The notes under the pieces were generated by a model that made no database searches, was not told where the DNA came from, and saw only the letters and a program-made list of their open reading frames with translations. 64,000 bases of DNA from contig NZ_BJDG01000014.1 of the NCBI RefSeq assembly GCF_005404945.1, positions 1 to 64,000 of the forward strand, read 5' to 3'. A program made the translations under genes and the position numbers. Each line of letters begins with the position of its first letter. Position 1 is the first letter of the stretch. Shown here in pieces: positions 1-6,191 of this stretch. The stretch comes from Lactiplantibacillus pingfangensis (GTDB taxonomy: Bacteria; Bacillota; Bacilli; Lactobacillales; Lactobacillaceae).

Positions 1-26
1 AATCGAAATTAAATTTACTCATAAAT

Positions 27-69
27 GAAACCCCCAAAATTGGATTTTTCTGTCCAACCTTGGGGGTTC
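27..69 (-). terminator. terminator of the DedA gene
   Basis: Inverted repeat with CCCCC/GGGGG arms and TTGGA/TCCAA inner pairs around a short loop, directly after the dedA stop codon when read on the minus strand. The T-run after it is weak. Confidence 0.6.
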
Positions 70-101
70 ACTTTAAGCGCCCAATCAGTCGTGATGGCTT
101 T

Positions 102-749
102 TTAATTTGTGGCAAGATGGTGTCGTTTGAGTGCTTGATAAGCGTAGCGCCCCAATATCGGAATGAAAATTAGCGCCAGCATAATCCAAGTAAAGTTGTT
201 CTCAACGAATGGCCAATCACCAAAGTAATAGCCGAAGAAACAGCAACTTCCGACCCAAATCAAGACGCCCATGAAGTTCCAAATTTGGAAATGGCGCCAA
301 TCCATGGCGGTTGTGCCCGCAATTACTGGGATAAATAACCCGATGAATGGAATGAAGCGGCCCCATAACATGGACGGCTTTTCGTGTTCATCAAATAGGG
401 CTCGGGTGGCGTCCAATTTGGCAGAATTCAATTCACGTTCTAAGCGGTGGTGTTGATGATCCATCCGACGGGTCAGTAAATATTTTAGCATGGCGCCACT
501 CGTTGCCGAAGAGATGAAAATAAGTAATAATAGCCAAATATTTAATTTGGAATTCGCATTAGCAGCAATTGAGCTACTCAAAAATAATAAGGATTGTCCT
601 GGCAAAAAGGCAAACGCCAGAAACGCCGATTCCAAAAAGATAATCATGAAGAGCAGACCATAGGACCAACCCCCAATTTGGTTGGTTATGGTAACTAAGT
701 AACTCAGTGGACGCAAGAGAACCGTCCAAGCAATGATGAGCCATGTCAT
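102..749 (-). CDS. DedA family membrane protein (VTT domain)
   Basis: Integral membrane protein of 215 residues, the usual DedA length. DedA proteins are thought to move phospholipids or undecaprenyl phosphate across the membrane and support envelope homeostasis. Visible family marks are an ESAFLAF-FLPGQ segment near residues 40-53 and the later GRFIPFIG...PVIAGTTAMDW stretch near 130-150, which matches the conserved 'R-F-x-P ... AG' re-entrant region. Several hydrophobic segments are clear. An AGGAGG site lies 11 nt before the ATG. The gene is monocistronic, with its own promoter (TTGGCG-17-TATATT) and terminator. The family is firm; the substrate cannot be told. Confidence 0.9.
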   Translation of the reverse strand: MTWLIIAWTVLLRPLSYLVTITNQIGGWSYGLLFMIIFLESAFLAFAFLPGQSLLFLSSSIAANANSKLNIWLLLLIFISSATSGAMLKYLLTRRMDHQHHRLERELNSAKLDATRALFDEHEKPSMLWGRFIPFIGLFIPVIAGTTAMDWRHFQIWNFMGVLIWVGSCCFFGYYFGDWPFVENNFTWIMLALIFIPILGRYAYQALKRHHLATN

Positions 750-779
750 AATGATAAATTCCTCCTAAGATACCGACTT

Positions 780-808
780 AATATACCATTTTTTAGGAGT
801 TGCGCCAA
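780..808 (-). promoter_or_regulatory. sigma-A promoter of the DedA gene
   Basis: On the minus strand, TTGGCG (808-803) and TATATT (785-780) are separated by 17 bp, 31 bp upstream of the dedA start codon. Confidence 0.7.
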
Positions 809-1173
809 GAATAATGACAAGTAAAACTTGCAACGCGTGTCGAAAGATGGTAGGGTAGTTGATGCGATGAGTCGATTAAGTCAGATCATCAGTGATGATG
901 GTTCCGCGCGAGCGGCTTGTGACTAATATTGATAGCGGGACATGTTTTTCCGACGAATTTCGGAATGTTTGGGTCAATGACGTTGTGGAGCGTCACCCCC
1001 GCTGGTTTACCAGTGCCGTGACTAAAACGAGTTAACTGTATTTATACAGTTGGCTCGTTTTTTTTAGAAATGTTAAGATTGTGTTTAATCCAGAAAAAGG
1101 TTGGTAAATTCACTCAACTTAAGGTATTCTTGTCTCAAGAGTTAGCATAATAATTTTGGGGAGTTGAGTCATA
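809..1173. other. intergenic stretch without a recognised gene
   Basis: No convincing gene is seen between the dedA promoter and the next gene. A strong rightward terminator at 1024-1065 implies a transcript that begins somewhere in 810-1020. Only very short reading frames exist: 19 codons from 867, and 38 codons from a GTG near 919. Neither has a good ribosome binding site. This could be a small RNA or the remains of a gene. Confidence 0.4.
1024..1065 (+). terminator. strong rho-independent terminator with no assigned gene
   Basis: AAAACGAG...CTCGTTTT arms with AACTGTA/TACAGTT inner pairs around a short loop, followed by eight or more T. No gene on the plus strand is seen to end before it. 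Confidence 0.8.
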
Positions 1174-1779
1174 ATGAAGAAATTAATGATTAGTACATCT
1201 GTATTGGTTGGCGTAGCAGTCTTGGGGGGCGGCTATTGGCTTTGGCCAAGCGGGTCTCAAAGTTCAACCCCAGTGGCGACCACTGAAACTAGCGCCGTGG
1301 CAACTAAGAAAGTGACGAGTCATGCGGCGAAGTCACAAACGGTTGGTACAAGCGCGGCTGCGACTTCCAGTTCTAAAGGACAATCAGCAACTTCGACAAC
1401 CAGTCGTGCCGCGACAGGAACTAGCCAGTCCCAAGCGACTGGCAAATCAGCAACTAGCAGTACGACGACTACCGGATCGGCGGCCAACACTAGCGCCACG
1501 GCGACTAGCCAGACGTTAACCGCGGATCAGATTAATGACTGGGTCTGGCAACAACTTGCCCCTGAATATCAAGGGACGCAAACGACTAAAGCAAATATTG
1601 GGTTTAATCAAACGAAAAAATCAGATGGGTTAATTTATATTGAAGTGCGTGAAACGAGTAATGATCAAGTTTCTCATCTCGCTGGGCTCTTTCGAGTGAA
1701 CGCCAATGGCCAACTCGAAAAGCAGGATACGGCTAAAGGCGCTGATGCTTGGGAAGTTGTGTCTTCAACTTATAATTAA
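1174..1779 (+). CDS. exported or membrane-anchored Ser/Thr/Ala-rich protein
   Basis: 201 residues. An N-terminal hydrophobic segment (residues 3-25, MKKLMI... to GYWLWP) works as signal or anchor. Residues 28-115 are a low-complexity Thr/Ser/Ala/Gln linker of the type that spans the cell wall. Residues 116-201 form a compact domain that starts LTADQINDWVWQQLAP and contains YIEVRE and GLFRVN. I recognise this arrangement from lactobacillus extracellular proteins but cannot name the domain. There is no lipobox and no LPxTG motif. GGGGAG lies upstream of the ATG. Function unknown. Confidence 0.75.
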   Translation: MKKLMISTSVLVGVAVLGGGYWLWPSGSQSSTPVATTETSAVATKKVTSHAAKSQTVGTSAAATSSSKGQSATSTTSRAATGTSQSQATGKSATSSTTTTGSAANTSATATSQTLTADQINDWVWQQLAPEYQGTQTTKANIGFNQTKKSDGLIYIEVRETSNDQVSHLAGLFRVNANGQLEKQDTAKGADAWEVVSSTYN

Positions 1780-1783
1780 TTCC

Positions 1784-1814
1784 TTGACTTAAAGTGGACT
1801 TTAAGATTTATGAT
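1784..1814 (+). promoter_or_regulatory. MerR-type promoter (19-bp spacer) with perfect dyad
   Basis: TTGACT (1784-1789) and TATGAT (1809-1814) with a 19-bp spacer. A perfect 8-2-8 palindrome, CTTAAAGT-gg-ACTTTAAG (1788-1805), sits in it. This matches the AdhR/NmlR-type MerR operator layout. No gene starts directly downstream; a hairpin and a terminator follow within 80 bp. Confidence 0.75.
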
Positions 1815-1820
1815 AAAGAC

Positions 1821-1893
1821 TGTAAAAGCTACTAAGTGTTAGACTTAGTGGAATTAAGTGAGAATCCTCGAATGGAAACGGGGATTCTTTTTT
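1821..1893 (+). ncRNA. possible short structured transcript from the MerR-type promoter
   Basis: A transcript starting about 7 bp after the -10 at 1814 would hold a perfect hairpin ACTAAGT-gttag-ACTTAGT (1831-1849). It would end at the terminator AGAATCC...GGATTCT plus T-run (1861-1893), giving about 70 nt. The same terminator may simply serve the gene ending at 1779. Expression is inferred. Confidence 0.35.
1861..1893 (+). terminator. rho-independent terminator
   Basis: AGAATCC and GGATTCT arms around an AT-rich loop, followed by a run of T. Confidence 0.75.
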
Positions 1894-1915
1894 GTTGATA
1901 AAAGTAAGCGCCTTC

Positions 1916-1944
1916 TTGAACAATTGATCAATCTACGGCATACT
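1916..1944 (+). promoter_or_regulatory. promoter of the 97-residue membrane protein gene
   Basis: TTGAAC (1916-1921), 17-bp spacer, CATACT (1939-1944). It lies after the terminator at 1893, so the gene at 1999 does not depend on the MerR-type promoter at 1784. Confidence 0.5.
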
Positions 1945-1998
1945 AGATTAAGAAGATTTGTACGCACAAATTAATTAATTGATTGAGGAGTAATCAAA

Positions 1999-2292
1999 AT
2001 GGCAAAAGAGAAATATGATGCTTATGATAAAAAAGTTGGCCGAACGGTCTTAGTCGTTGCTAAGTGGGTGGCGATTGTCGCCGCCGTAATTGGCCCCTTT
2101 GTCATGATGTTTAACCATAATTGGGGGCTGGAACTCGGAACTTTGAGTGTCTTATGTGGTGGTGTCGCGTTATGTTTTGGCCCGACTGGTCGAACGGCAA
2201 AAGGGCAATGGTTGGCATTATTGTATACGCTAGGCGTTGGTATCGCCGTATTAGTGTATTTTGTCTTAGTTTTGAAATTTATTCATTTTTAA
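1999..2292 (+). CDS. small membrane protein of unknown function
   Basis: 97 residues. A short charged N-terminus (MAKEKYDAYDKK) is followed by three hydrophobic segments, about residues 15-37, 43-62 and 70-95. A GAGGAG site precedes the ATG. No motif identifies a family. It has its own likely promoter and sits between a terminator and the MerR-type promoter of the next gene, so it is probably transcribed alone. Confidence 0.75.
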   Translation: MAKEKYDAYDKKVGRTVLVVAKWVAIVAAVIGPFVMMFNHNWGLELGTLSVLCGGVALCFGPTGRTAKGQWLALLYTLGVGIAVLVYFVLVLKFIHF

Positions 2293-2305
2293 TCAAACAT
2301 TCCAC

Positions 2306-2336
2306 TTGCCTTATAGTGGGTGGAAGGGATTAAGCT
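2306..2336 (+). promoter_or_regulatory. MerR-type promoter of the aldo/keto reductase gene
   Basis: TTGCCT (2306-2311), 19-bp spacer, TAAGCT (2331-2336). The region has imperfect symmetry (TTCCAC...GTGGAA). A possible GTG start at 2320 lies inside this promoter and is therefore rejected. Confidence 0.65.
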
Positions 2337-2367
2337 AATTTCAATCAATCAGTTTAGGAGTGATCAA

Positions 2368-3213
2368 ATGGCAACAATTACAGAGACATTTACGTTAAAT
2401 AATGGTTTGAAGATGCCCAAAGTTGGGTTTGGGACTTGGCAAACTAAGCCTGGTCAAGAAACATACGATGCCGTTAGCAACGCGTTAAAAGCTGGTTATC
2501 GGTTTATTGATACAGCCAAAGCCTATCGCAATGAAAAGAGTGTTGGCGAGGCCTTACACGATTCAGTCGTGCCCCGGGAAGATATTTTTGTGCAAACGAA
2601 GTTACCAGCTGAATCGAAGAGCTATGATGCTGCGATGGCTGACTTTAACAGTAGCTTGGCGGCATTAAATTTGGATTATGTTGATTCATATATTATCCAT
2701 GCGCCATGGCCTTGGGCACAAATGGGCACGAATCATGATGCCGAAAACCGGGATGTTTGGCGTGCGATGCAAGACATCTACAAGAGTGGCCGGGCTAAGT
2801 CGGTTGGGGTGTCTAACTTTAACTCAGCTGATTTGGAAAACTTATTAACTTGGGATGGCTTAACGGTCAAACCAGCCGTTGATCAGATTCAATACTATGT
2901 CGGCCACACGCAGGAAACGATTGTGCAGACGGCGGAAGCTAACCAGATTGTGGTTCAAGCATATTCACCACTTGCTACCGGTGGTCTGTTATCTAATGCG
3001 AGCTTGAAAGCCTTAGCTGACAAGTATCAAGTTTCCTTGCCACAATTGGCGTTACGCTTTATTATTCAAAATGGCGTCGCACCACTACCAAAAGCGCGGG
3101 CAATGGCACACGTTGAGGCTAATGCGCAACTTGATTTTGAAATTGACGATCAGGATATGGCAACAATGAATGCCATGGTTGATCATGACAGTTATCATCC
3201 AGTGGGTGACTAG
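2368..3213 (+). CDS. aldo/keto reductase (2,5-diketo-D-gluconate reductase-like)
   Basis: NAD(P)H-dependent carbonyl reductase of 281 residues, typical AKR length. The catalytic tetrad is visible: D48 and Y53 in DTAKAYRNE, K78 in VQTKLP, H111 in YIIHAPW. GVSNFN and the late 'PLPKA' cofactor region are also present. The ATG at 2368 is chosen because AGGAG sits 9 nt upstream and the longer frame begins inside the promoter. Own MerR-type promoter and own terminator (3220-3255), so it is a single-gene unit. It probably reduces small aldehydes or ketones; the physiological substrate is unknown. Confidence 0.92.
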   Translation: MATITETFTLNNGLKMPKVGFGTWQTKPGQETYDAVSNALKAGYRFIDTAKAYRNEKSVGEALHDSVVPREDIFVQTKLPAESKSYDAAMADFNSSLAALNLDYVDSYIIHAPWPWAQMGTNHDAENRDVWRAMQDIYKSGRAKSVGVSNFNSADLENLLTWDGLTVKPAVDQIQYYVGHTQETIVQTAEANQIVVQAYSPLATGGLLSNASLKALADKYQVSLPQLALRFIIQNGVAPLPKARAMAHVEANAQLDFEIDDQDMATMNAMVDHDSYHPVGD

Positions 3214-3219
3214 GTCATT

Positions 3220-3255
3220 AGCGGCGTTACCTGTCAAAAGGGACGTCGCTTTTTG
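3220..3255 (+). terminator. terminator of the aldo/keto reductase gene
   Basis: AGCGGCGT..CC and GGGACGTCGCT arms followed by TTTTT. It ends just before the next MerR-type promoter. Confidence 0.7.
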
Positions 3256-3256
3256 C

Positions 3257-3287
3257 TTGCCTTGAAGTTCACTTGAAGGGGTAAGCT
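3257..3287 (+). promoter_or_regulatory. MerR-type promoter of the flavodoxin gene
   Basis: TTGCCT (3257-3262), 19-bp spacer, TAAGCT (3282-3287). The dyad CCTTGAAGT-tc-ACTTGAAGG is nearly perfect and close to those at 3805 and 23915. Confidence 0.8.
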
Positions 3288-3318
3288 GTGGATAAGTTAA
3301 AAAAAGAGGGGTTTATTA

Positions 3319-3795
3319 ATGACATCTAAAAGTTTAATTGTTGATTACTCGTGGTCCGGTCATACCGCCACAATGGCCAAGGCGTTACAAAAAGTGAGCG
3401 CTACTGATCTGATTGACTTAACCGTTGCTGATGATACGTTTTCAACGGATATGTTTGCGACGTCTAAAATTGCGACGCAACAATTGGCGAGTGATCAGTT
3501 GCCGGCATTAACAAATGAGTTACCGGCCTTAGCGGACTATCAAACTATTTTTGTTGGTGGGCCAGTCTGGTCAGGCAAAGTGTCAACACCAGTTCGGACT
3601 TTCTTGTCTCAACTAGGAAGTTATCAAGGGACGGTTGTGCCGTTTTACACGGATGCCGGTACCGCGGGTGACTATGAAGCAGATTTTCAAAACTTGTTAA
3701 CCAATGCTAGTTTTAAACCGGGCATTGGGTTGAGCGGTGATCAACTTGCGCAAGCCGAAACTAGGTTAAAAACATGGTGGAAAAAATTTAATTAA
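3319..3795 (+). CDS. flavodoxin-like protein
   Basis: 158 residues with a flavodoxin fold (Flavodoxin_4 type). The N-terminal beta strand and phosphate-binding loop for FMN read DYSWSGHTATMA (residues 9-20), and FVGGPVWSGKVSTPVRTF matches the second FMN-binding loop. Such proteins carry electrons or act as quinone or nitro reductase partners. AGAGGGG precedes the ATG. Own MerR-type promoter. The next gene also starts from its own MerR-type promoter only 73 bp downstream, with no terminator between, so some read-through is likely. Confidence 0.85.
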   Translation: MTSKSLIVDYSWSGHTATMAKALQKVSATDLIDLTVADDTFSTDMFATSKIATQQLASDQLPALTNELPALADYQTIFVGGPVWSGKVSTPVRTFLSQLGSYQGTVVPFYTDAGTAGDYEADFQNLLTNASFKPGIGLSGDQLAQAETRLKTWWKKFN

Positions 3796-3804
3796 GTTAA
3801 AAGC

Positions 3805-3835
3805 TTGCCTTGAAGTTACTGCAAGGGGCTATGCT
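3805..3835 (+). promoter_or_regulatory. MerR-type promoter of the NAD(P)H-binding protein-merR pair
   Basis: TTGCCT (3805-3810), 19-bp spacer, TATGCT (3830-3835). Dyad CCTTGaAGT-t-ACTgCAAGG across the spacer. Confidence 0.8.
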
Positions 3836-3868
3836 AGGGTTATCAAATAGAAATTAGAGGTAATTGAA

Positions 3869-4522
3869 ATGAAAAAAGTTTTAATTTTGGCAGCTAACGG
3901 TCAAATTGCACGCCTGGTTGAACAACGGCTTTTGACGGAACCACGTTTCAAGGACGTCGACTTAACCTTGTTTTTGCGCAATACGGCTCGGTTAGCAGAC
4001 CTTGCTGGAAATGAGCGGGTGACGTTAATTGATGGTGATCTAACCGATCCGCAAGCTGTCAATAACGCTGTGGCTGGGCAAGATATTGTTTTCGTCGCCG
4101 TTGTCGATCATGATAGCCAAAATCGGTTAACCAAAAACGTGATTGCTGCTATGCAAGCTAATCATGTTGAACGCGTCTTATTTACGAATGTGCTAGGCCT
4201 TTATCATGAAGTTTCAGGGGAATTTGGTCGTTGGAATGCCGAGTCAATTGGCAGCGGTATGACGAGTGCGCGTCACTCAGATGAGTTACTGGCGGCATCA
4301 GATTTAGACTATACAACTTTACGATTACCTTGGTTAAACGATCGTAATGAAATTAAATACAGTGTGACCACGCAAAATCAGCCATACGAAGGTGTTTCCG
4401 GTTCGCGGCAAAGTATCGCCGATGTTGTCTTACAACTGATTGCGAGTCCTGAAACCTATCAGCGTGAGAGTATTGGCATTGCTGATCCTGCCACACAAGG
4501 TGAGACGCGGCCCGTTTATTAA
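3869..4522 (+). CDS. NAD(P)H-binding (NmrA/SDR-a-like) protein
   Basis: 217 residues. A Rossmann nucleotide-binding start, MKKVLILAANGQIA (residues 1-14), and the acidic LIDGDLTD turn are typical of NmrA-like atypical short-chain dehydrogenases. These often act as redox sensors or reductases. AGAGG lies upstream of the ATG. It is followed 15 bp later by a merR gene, so the two form an operon under the MerR-type promoter. Close paralogs lie at 16466 and 25770, each also in a redox operon. The enzyme reaction is not known. Confidence 0.85.
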   Translation: MKKVLILAANGQIARLVEQRLLTEPRFKDVDLTLFLRNTARLADLAGNERVTLIDGDLTDPQAVNNAVAGQDIVFVAVVDHDSQNRLTKNVIAAMQANHVERVLFTNVLGLYHEVSGEFGRWNAESIGSGMTSARHSDELLAASDLDYTTLRLPWLNDRNEIKYSVTTQNQPYEGVSGSRQSIADVVLQLIASPETYQRESIGIADPATQGETRPVY

Positions 4523-4537
4523 TGGAGGTTTGATGAA

Positions 4538-4954
4538 ATGAACATTAAAGAAGCTAGTGAACAGACCGGGGTCTCTTCGGCGGCGATTCGCTACTATGAA
4601 AAAGAGTCGTTGATTCCAGCGATTGATCGGACAGAAGTTGGTAATCGCGATATTGATGCGCGGATTTTGCGGCGGATTCGATTTGTCACACAAATGCGAG
4701 CGGCTGGGATGAGTATTGAAAATCTCCGGCGTTATATTCAATTATTTGATGCCCAGGAAGACAACACTAAGGAACAAAAGGCGCTACTAAAAGAACAGTT
4801 GGCAGCGATGACAGAGAAACGTGATGATCTGCAAGCGGCGATTGATCATCTGAATTATAAATTAAGTCATTACGATGATCACATGGTGACGACTGAAAAT
4901 GAATTGCGCGAGTTAGAACGTCAACACCGTACCAAGCTTGATCGGGAATACTGA
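4538..4954 (+). CDS. MerR family regulator (AdhR/NmlR-like) without cysteine
   Basis: 138 residues: N-terminal winged helix with SSAAIRYYEKESLIPAIDR (residues 14-32), the AGMSIENLRRY helix, then a long coiled coil to the C-terminus. The length and layout fit the AdhR/NmlR group that reacts to aldehydes and other electrophiles. The protein contains no cysteine at all, so the usual thiol switch of that group is absent. GGAGG precedes the ATG. In an operon with the NAD(P)H-binding gene. It likely controls some of the nearby 19-bp-spacer promoters, including its own; the ligand is unknown. Confidence 0.9.
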   Translation: MNIKEASEQTGVSSAAIRYYEKESLIPAIDRTEVGNRDIDARILRRIRFVTQMRAAGMSIENLRRYIQLFDAQEDNTKEQKALLKEQLAAMTEKRDDLQAAIDHLNYKLSHYDDHMVTTENELRELERQHRTKLDREY

Positions 4955-4966
4955 GCTACTAATTGG

Positions 4967-4997
4967 TTGCCTTAGTCCAACCCGAGGGGCATAGACT
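4967..4997 (+). promoter_or_regulatory. MerR-type promoter of the SDR gene
   Basis: TTGCCT (4967-4972), 19-bp spacer, TAGACT (4992-4997). The dyad (CCTTAG...GAGGGG) is weaker than at the neighbouring promoters. Confidence 0.6.
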
Positions 4998-5023
4998 GAT
5001 CTTATTAAGAAAGGATGAGTCGA

Positions 5024-5740
5024 ATGGCAAAAATTTTAATCACTGGTTCGACGACGGGGTTAGGCCTATTAACAGCCAAAGCTTTAGTTGCTGCAGGGAA
5101 TGACGTTGTGTGTCATGCCCGTAACCAGAAGCGAGCTACAGCGGTCAAACAGGAACTTCCCCAAGCGAGTGCTGTCGTGGTTGGGGATTTGGCGTCAACG
5201 TCGGCGGTAGTAGATTTGGCTAAGCAAATCAACAACTTGGGACCCTTTGACACAATTATCCACAATGCAGGAGTCTATACGCAAGAGCCACAGTTGACGT
5301 TCCAAGTGAATGTTTTGGCCCCCTATATGCTAACCGCTTTGGTTCAACGACCGCAGCGATTAATTTATCTGTCATCGGGAATGCATGTTGGCAGTCAGTT
5401 GGACTTGGCTCATCTGACCACTAAAACCGACTATTCAAGTTCAAAATTACAAGTGTTAATTTTGTCGAAAGCCATCGCACGACTGTGGCCGACCGTTGTG
5501 AGCACAAGTGTTGATCCCGGCTGGGTGCCGACTCGAATGGGTGGCTCAGCAGCCAGTGATGACTTGACGCTTGGTTATACAACGCAAGTCTGGTTGGCGA
5601 CATTAGCAGATGCCAAGGTGAATGGTAACTATTATCACCATTTGCGTCCTGCACATTATGATCGACGTGGCGATGATGTGACGCTACAAACGGCGTTGTT
5701 AGCACAATTAGCAAAAATTACTGGCGTGACGTTGCAATAA
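5024..5740 (+). CDS. short-chain dehydrogenase/reductase
   Basis: 238 residues, classical SDR. The cofactor motif is GSTTGLG (8-14), NAG lies at 81-83, the catalytic serine near 117-118 and YSSSK at Y137-K141. NAD(P)H-dependent oxidoreductase of unknown substrate. Two in-frame ATGs exist at 5015 and 5024; I choose 5024 because AAAGGA lies at the right distance before it and overlaps the first ATG. Own MerR-type promoter, strong terminator at 5760. Single-gene unit at the end of the first redox cluster. Confidence 0.9.
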   Translation: MAKILITGSTTGLGLLTAKALVAAGNDVVCHARNQKRATAVKQELPQASAVVVGDLASTSAVVDLAKQINNLGPFDTIIHNAGVYTQEPQLTFQVNVLAPYMLTALVQRPQRLIYLSSGMHVGSQLDLAHLTTKTDYSSSKLQVLILSKAIARLWPTVVSTSVDPGWVPTRMGGSAASDDLTLGYTTQVWLATLADAKVNGNYYHHLRPAHYDRRGDDVTLQTALLAQLAKITGVTLQ

Positions 5741-5759
5741 GTCTGCAAGATAATGACAG

Positions 5760-5807
5760 CCCCATAAGTGTTAGGCAGAGTAGCCTAGCACTTATGGGGT
5801 ATTTTTT
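5760..5807 (+). terminator. strong terminator of the SDR gene
   Basis: CCCCATAAGTG and CACTTATGGGG arms with a further TTAGGC/GCCTAG part, followed by ATTTTTT. Confidence 0.9.
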
Positions 5808-5994
5808 AAGTTAGAACTAAAGACATGGAGGCTACCGGCAATGAATCAAAGTCGTCGCCCGTCTCTTAGGTAGGCGTGTCCCACCGGTGCACAATGATTC
5901 TGACTTCGTAGCCTTTATCATAAGCTTAATTTAGAAATATCTTTTGCGGCTATAATAATGTTTGCGTTTTTGGGGGCTTAATTTAGAACTGAAG
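5806..5994. repeat. palindromic element between near-identical 17-bp direct repeats
   Basis: The 17-mers at 5806-5822 and 5978-5994 (TTAAGTTAGAACTAAAG type) agree at 15 of 17 positions, and a partial third copy lies near 5929. Between them is a stem-loop: AGGCTAC (5829) with GTAGCCT (5908), GAATCA (5843) with TGATTC (5895), and an inner GGCG hairpin. Origin unknown. The rest of the gap to the next gene (5995-6191) holds a TATAAT (6118-6123) that probably serves the surface protein gene. Confidence 0.5.
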
Positions 5995-6191
5995 AATCGC
6001 CTTCAATCGCAACAGTAAGCTAGTTTAGCCGCTTGAATCATGTCCTCGATTCAGCAAATTAATTTAAAATGTTTGACATTTGCTAATCTTAATAGTGACC
6101 CCGCTTAACTAAAGTCGTATAATGTTAATAGGGTTAATTAATGTCAAAATAAATGATTATAATTTTGTTGAAGTTATCGGGGGATGTTTGC

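Noticed and set aside
2320-2367. N-terminal extension of the aldo/keto reductase
   Set aside because: It starts inside the -35/-10 spacer of the gene's own promoter; the ATG at 2368 has AGGAG.
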